Shown here in pieces: positions 7,132 to 11,034 of a stretch of 11,034 nucleotides of DNA (positions within the stretch are counted from its first letter, which is position 1; every line of letters begins with the position of its first letter). The notes under the pieces are model-generated. The model saw only the letters and a list, made by a program, of their open reading frames with translations. It made no database searches and had not been told where the DNA came from. The position numbers and the translations under genes were made by a program. The stretch is from BOKV01 sp041742235 (GTDB lineage: Bacteria; Pseudomonadota; Alphaproteobacteria; Rhizobiales; Rhizobiaceae). The DNA lies in assembly GCA_041742235.1 (NCBI GenBank), contig JBGSJA010000082.1, positions 1-11,034 of the forward strand, written 5' to 3'.

Positions 7132-7860
7132 TCAGGCTTCCTTGAAGCGGTATCCCACGCCGTAGAGCGTTTCGATCATTTCGAAACTGTCGTCCTCGGC
7201 CTTGAACTTCTTGCGCAGCCGCTTGATGTGGCTGTCGATCGTGCGGTCATCGACATAGACTTGGTCGTCATAGGCCGCATCCATCAATGCGTCGCGGCTC
7301 TTGACCACCCCGGGGCGTTGCGCAAGTGCATAAAGAATCAGGAACTCGGTCACGGTCAGCGTCACCGGCTTGCCCTTCCAGGTGCAGGTATGCCTTTCCT
7401 GGTCCATTACAAGGTTTCCGCGCTCCAGTGTCTTGGCTTCCGCGCCGGTCCCGGGCTTCGCGCCCGGCTCGATCACGCCGCCCACGCGCCGCAGCACGGC
7501 CTTGACGCGCTCGACAAGCAGGCGCTGCGAGAAGGGTTTGCGGATGAAGTCGTCCGCGCCCATCTTGAGGCCGAACAACTCGTCGATCTCGTCGTCCTTC
7601 GAGGTGAGGAAGATCACCGGAACGTCGCTTTTCTGGCGAAGGCGCCGCAACAGCTCCATCCCGTCCATGCGCGGCATCTTGATGTCGAAGATCGCAAGAT
7701 CCGGCTTGCGGGCCGAAAGGCCGTCCAGCGCCGAGGCTCCGTCCGTATAGGTCTCGACGCGATATCCTTCCGATTCCAGGGCAATGGAAACCGAGGTCAG
7801 GATGTTGCGGTCGTCGTCGACAAGGGCAATCGTCGGCATGCTTTCGGGCTCCCTGGCCAT
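7132..7860 (-). CDS. chvI: ChvI-type response regulator
   Basis: OmpR/PhoB-family transcription factor (ChvI/BvrR) phosphorylated by ChvG; in relatives it controls exopolysaccharide, motility, envelope and virulence or symbiosis genes. The product is 242 aa. The receiver domain (about 9-125) carries the acidic pocket Asp15-Asp16, phosphoacceptor Asp59 in FDIKMPRMDG, Thr86 in FLTSKD and Lys108 in RKPFS. The winged-helix domain (about 145-242) has TLTVTEFLILYALA, the recognition-helix region DDRTIDSHIKRLRKKF and the terminal YGVGYRF. Start choice: ATG at 7858-7860 has AAAGGA (7867-7872) 6 nt upstream. ATG at 7837-7839 begins MPTIALVDDD, the more usual ChvI N-terminus, with AGGGAG 9 nt upstream. 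A GTG at 7876-7878 would add 6 residues. The first is preferred slightly. Confidence 0.97.
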   Translation of the reverse strand: MAREPESMPTIALVDDDRNILTSVSIALESEGYRVETYTDGASALDGLSARKPDLAIFDIKMPRMDGMELLRRLRQKSDVPVIFLTSKDDEIDELFGLKMGADDFIRKPFSQRLLVERVKAVLRRVGGVIEPGAKPGTGAEAKTLERGNLVMDQERHTCTWKGKPVTLTVTEFLILYALAQRPGVVKSRDALMDAAYDDQVYVDDRTIDSHIKRLRKKFKAEDDSFEMIETLYGVGYRFKEA

Positions 7861-7952
7861 TTGCATTCCTTTGCGCACAATCCCGCCGAACCAGGTCCGG
7901 AAAGGCGCAAAGGGCCAATGGCGTCACGAATGCGAACAAAATGTGGCCTGCA

Positions 7953-7981
7953 GGATAACCCGAAGCCATGGCGCGCCACAA
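7953..7981 (-). promoter_or_regulatory. Candidate chvI promoter
   Basis: On the minus strand TTGTGG (7976-7981) and TTATCC (7953-7958) are 17 nt apart, about 95 nt before the chvI start. The boxes are imperfect. The rest of 7873-8040 is GC-rich and I see nothing else clear in it. Transcription of chvI-chvG-hprK-EIIA-ptsH probably begins in this gap. Confidence 0.25.
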
Positions 7982-8049
7982 CACCGCCATACCGGTGCAA
8001 GGGATTGATTCATTGCCGGTTGCCGCCGCCGCACTGCGCCGGGGACGGA

Positions 8050-8104
8050 TTCAATTCAATCGTTTAAATTTTTTAAATCGATTAAACTATTGAAACTATT
8101 AAAC
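8050..8104. promoter_or_regulatory. Phased TTAAA repeat array upstream of pckA
   Basis: A 55-bp AT-rich block stands out in the pckA/chvI gap. TTCAA occurs at 8050 and 8055. Then TTAAA begins at 8064, 8073 and 8082, TGAAAC at 8091 and TTAAAC at 8099, a spacing of 9, 9, 9 and 8 bp. Inside it, TTAAATCGATTAAA (8073-8086) is a near palindrome centred on a CG, matching the AANCGNTT form typical of LacI-family operators; AATCGTTT (8058-8065) is a second match centred 18 bp away. In Sinorhizobium, the LacI-type regulator PckR controls pckA and related sugar-metabolism genes; OmpR-type regulators such as ChvI often bind tandem direct repeats. Which of these acts here is an inference. Confidence 0.5.
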
Positions 8105-8121
8105 ATTTTGCCATTGATGCC

Positions 8122-8149
8122 TTGTCATGCAACCTTTGCGAATCTATAG
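8122..8149 (+). promoter_or_regulatory. Candidate pckA promoter
   Basis: TTGTCA (8122-8127) and CTATAG (8144-8149) are separated by 16 nt and lie just downstream of the phased TTAAA array, placing that array at about -110 to -50 relative to a start near 8156. The leader to the pckA ATG would be about 78 nt. Confidence 0.5.
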
Positions 8150-8233
8150 GTGTTCAAAAGGGGACGGTGCGGCGTCAGCACCCTTCCCACACCCATCTCG
8201 ATTGCGCCGGCCGGAGCCGGGGAGGAGCGGATC

Positions 8234-9880
<1,647 letters not shown>

Positions 9881-9929
9881 GGCTGCTTTCTCGCGCATTC
9901 GCACATGCGTCAGGCGAGGCAATTATGCC

Positions 9930-9957
9930 TTGCCGGCACAATCCCCTCATGTAAGGT
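9930..9957 (+). promoter_or_regulatory. Candidate promoter of the BON-LysM gene
   Basis: TTGCCG (9930-9935) and TAAGGT (9952-9957) are 16 nt apart; reading the first box as CTTGCC gives 17 nt and resembles the alphaproteobacterial CTTGAC -35. The start would fall near 9963, about 27 nt before the GTG. The rest of the gap after pckA has only short hairpins: CGCAT/ATGCG near 9894-9909 and CCGGCAC/GTGCCGG at about 9933-9963. Confidence 0.35.
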
Positions 9958-9979
9958 GCCGGGCGAAAGCCGCAGCCAT

Positions 9980-9985
9980 GGAGGG
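9980..9985 (+). promoter_or_regulatory. Ribosome binding site that selects a GTG start
   Basis: GGAGGG lies 4 nt before the GTG at 9990-9992. An ATG at 9978-9980, in the same frame, overlaps this site and lacks a good one of its own. The site therefore argues for the GTG start of the BON-LysM gene. Confidence 0.7.
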
Positions 9986-9989
9986 TCAA

Positions 9990-10451
9990 GTGGGCATTTT
10001 CGATTTCGTGAAATCCGTCGGCAAGAAGCTCGGAATTGGTGACGACGAAGCGCCGCCAAGCGCCGAAACGCTGAAGAAGGAACTGGACAGCCACAAGCTC
10101 GGCACGGACAAGGTCGAGATCGAGGTGAAGGGCGATACCGCCGTCATCAAGGGCGAAGTCGCCGACCAGGCCGCGTTCGAGAAGGCGGTCATCGCGGTCG
10201 GCAACACGCTGGGCATTTCCAAGGTCGATGCCGGCGGCGTGCAGGTCGCGGCCGCGCCCGCAAAGGATCCCGTCTTCTATGAAGTGAAGAAGGGCGACAA
10301 TCTCTGGAAGATCGCCGAAAAGCACTACGGCAAGGGTAAGGGCACGAAGCACACGGTGATCTTCGAGGCCAACAAGCCGATGCTGAAGGACCCGGACAAG
10401 ATCTATCCCGGACAAATCCTGCGCATTCCGGAATTGACCGAAAAGGCGTGA
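9990..10451 (+). CDS. lysM: BON and LysM domain protein, Kbp/YgaU type
   Basis: A 153-aa protein with a BON domain at about 22-88 and a LysM domain at about 96-147 (YEVKKGDNLWKIAEKHYG, then IFEANKPMLKDPDKIYPGQ). It starts MGIFDFVKSVGKKLG and ends LRIPELTEKA, closely matching the architecture of E. coli Kbp (formerly YgaU), a cytoplasmic potassium-binding protein of about 149 aa. No signal peptide is visible, so despite the common label peptidoglycan-binding protein it is probably cytoplasmic. The N-terminal amphipathic segment and Lys-rich composition fit the family. GTG at 9990-9992 with GGAGGG upstream is preferred to the ATG four codons earlier. It lies 109 bp after pckA, probably with its own promoter, and converges on the penicillin-binding protein gene. 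Confidence 0.92.
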   Translation: MGIFDFVKSVGKKLGIGDDEAPPSAETLKKELDSHKLGTDKVEIEVKGDTAVIKGEVADQAAFEKAVIAVGNTLGISKVDAGGVQVAAAPAKDPVFYEVKKGDNLWKIAEKHYGKGKGTKHTVIFEANKPMLKDPDKIYPGQILRIPELTEKA

Positions 10452-10457
10452 TCGCCA

Positions 10458-10483
10458 GGGCTGGCGCGCAGGCGCGTCAGCCC
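10458..10483 (+). terminator. Hairpin between convergent lysM and penicillin-binding protein genes
   Basis: GGGCTGGCGCG (10458-10468) pairs with CGCGTCAGCCC (10473-10483) to give an 11-bp stem with one G-T wobble and a 4-nt loop. On the plus strand GGTTTCTTCC follows, only moderately T-rich; on the minus strand there is no adjacent T-run. The right arm contains the stop codon of the convergent gene. It may end lysM transcription, and possibly slow it in both directions. Confidence 0.45.
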
Positions 10484-11034
10484 GGTTTCTTCCCGAAGAT
10501 CAGTTCGAAAATGTTGCGCGGCTTGCGGCGTTCACCCGTAGCCGCGCCCACTTCGGCCGAAGGACGCGGCATGGTTCCGCCGGCTTCGCCTTCGACCCGC
10601 CCTTCCGCGAACGGCATGCCTCCGGTTTGCGCGGAGGAAGGAAGTTCCCGCAGCCCGGGATCGTAGATGCCCGGAAGCGGGGCAGGTGGCACGCCCTTGT
10701 GCGCTGCTGTCATGAACTTGGCGAAGGTCTCGGCCGGAAGCGTGCCGCCGGTGACCTTTTTCATCGGCTCGCCGCCGTCATTGCCGAACCACACGCCGGT
10801 CACAAGATTGGAAGAATATCCGGCAAAGAGCGCATCGCGCGAATTATCTGTGGTGCCCGTCTTGCCGGCGATGTCCCAGCCCTGCACGGCCGCCGCGCGC
10901 CCTGTTCCATCGGTCAGCACCTGGCGAAGCATGGCGTTCATCATGCCAAGTTCGCGCGAGCCGACGACCCTTGGCTGCGGTACGTCTTTGCGCTCGTACA
11001 AGATGTCACCACCCGCAGAGGTCACCCGCCGCAC
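10477..11034 (-). CDS. Class A penicillin-binding protein (PBP1A-like), C-terminal part
   Basis: The frame enters from the right edge, so the membrane anchor, glycosyltransferase domain and the SxxK and SxN motifs are outside the window. The visible 185 residues hold the end of the transpeptidase domain: the KTGT triad in IAGKTGTTDNSRDALFAGY at about residue 58 of the fragment, then TGVWFGNDGGEPMKKVTGG and LPAETFAKFM, all typical of bifunctional PBP1 enzymes that polymerise and cross-link peptidoglycan. A Pro/Gly/Glu-rich, probably disordered tail of about 65 residues ends with basic RRKPRN and NIFELIFGKKPG. The first codon in the window is GTG in frame but is internal, not a start. PBP1A, PBP1B and PBP1C paralogues cannot be told apart from this fragment, so no symbol is given. 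Confidence 0.93.
   Translation of the reverse strand: MRRVTSAGGDILYERKDVPQPRVVGSRELGMMNAMLRQVLTDGTGRAAAVQGWDIAGKTGTTDNSRDALFAGYSSNLVTGVWFGNDGGEPMKKVTGGTLPAETFAKFMTAAHKGVPPAPLPGIYDPGLRELPSSAQTGGMPFAEGRVEGEAGGTMPRPSAEVGAATGERRKPRNIFELIFGKKPG

Overview
The window looks like a conserved chromosomal core region of an alphaproteobacterium of the order Rhizobiales (Hyphomicrobiales), probably near Mesorhizobium, Aminobacter or Phyllobacterium. The evidence is the high GC content, the ChvG/ChvI pair next to pckA, the incomplete phosphotransferase set HprK/EIIA/HPr, and ahcY in the same order. I cannot name the genus. There are no RNA genes, insertion sequences, CRISPR arrays or other mobile elements, and composition looks uniform.

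Layout. On the minus strand, read from right to left: chvI (7132-7860), chvG (5195-7072), hprK (4740-5186), a mannose-type EIIA gene (4185-4586), ptsH (3906-4181), ahcY (2340-3731) and a multi-PAS histidine-kinase-like gene that runs off the left edge (1-2039). On the plus strand: pckA (8234-9880), divergent from chvI across a regulatory gap, then a BON-LysM protein of the Kbp/YgaU type (9990-10451). A class A penicillin-binding protein (10477-11034, minus) converges on the LysM gene and runs off the right edge.

How the genes fit together. ChvG/ChvI is the envelope and acid-stress two-component system of Rhizobiales. HprK, HPr and EIIA form a regulatory, non-transporting phosphotransferase branch; no EI, EIIB or EIIC is present here. 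pckA commits C4 acids to gluconeogenesis. AhcY recycles S-adenosylhomocysteine and appears to have its own promoter with a palindromic operator. The cluster therefore joins envelope sensing, carbon status, methyl cycling and probably cell-cycle signalling.

Most notable points. The kinase at the left end has tyrosine where the phosphoacceptor histidine belongs, which points to a DivL-like cell-cycle regulator. A 9-bp-phased array of TTAAA elements precedes the pckA promoter. A perfect 7+2+7 palindrome lies upstream of ahcY. HprK departs from its family signature. I see no wholly undescribed system; the value is in these regulatory and sequence-variant details.
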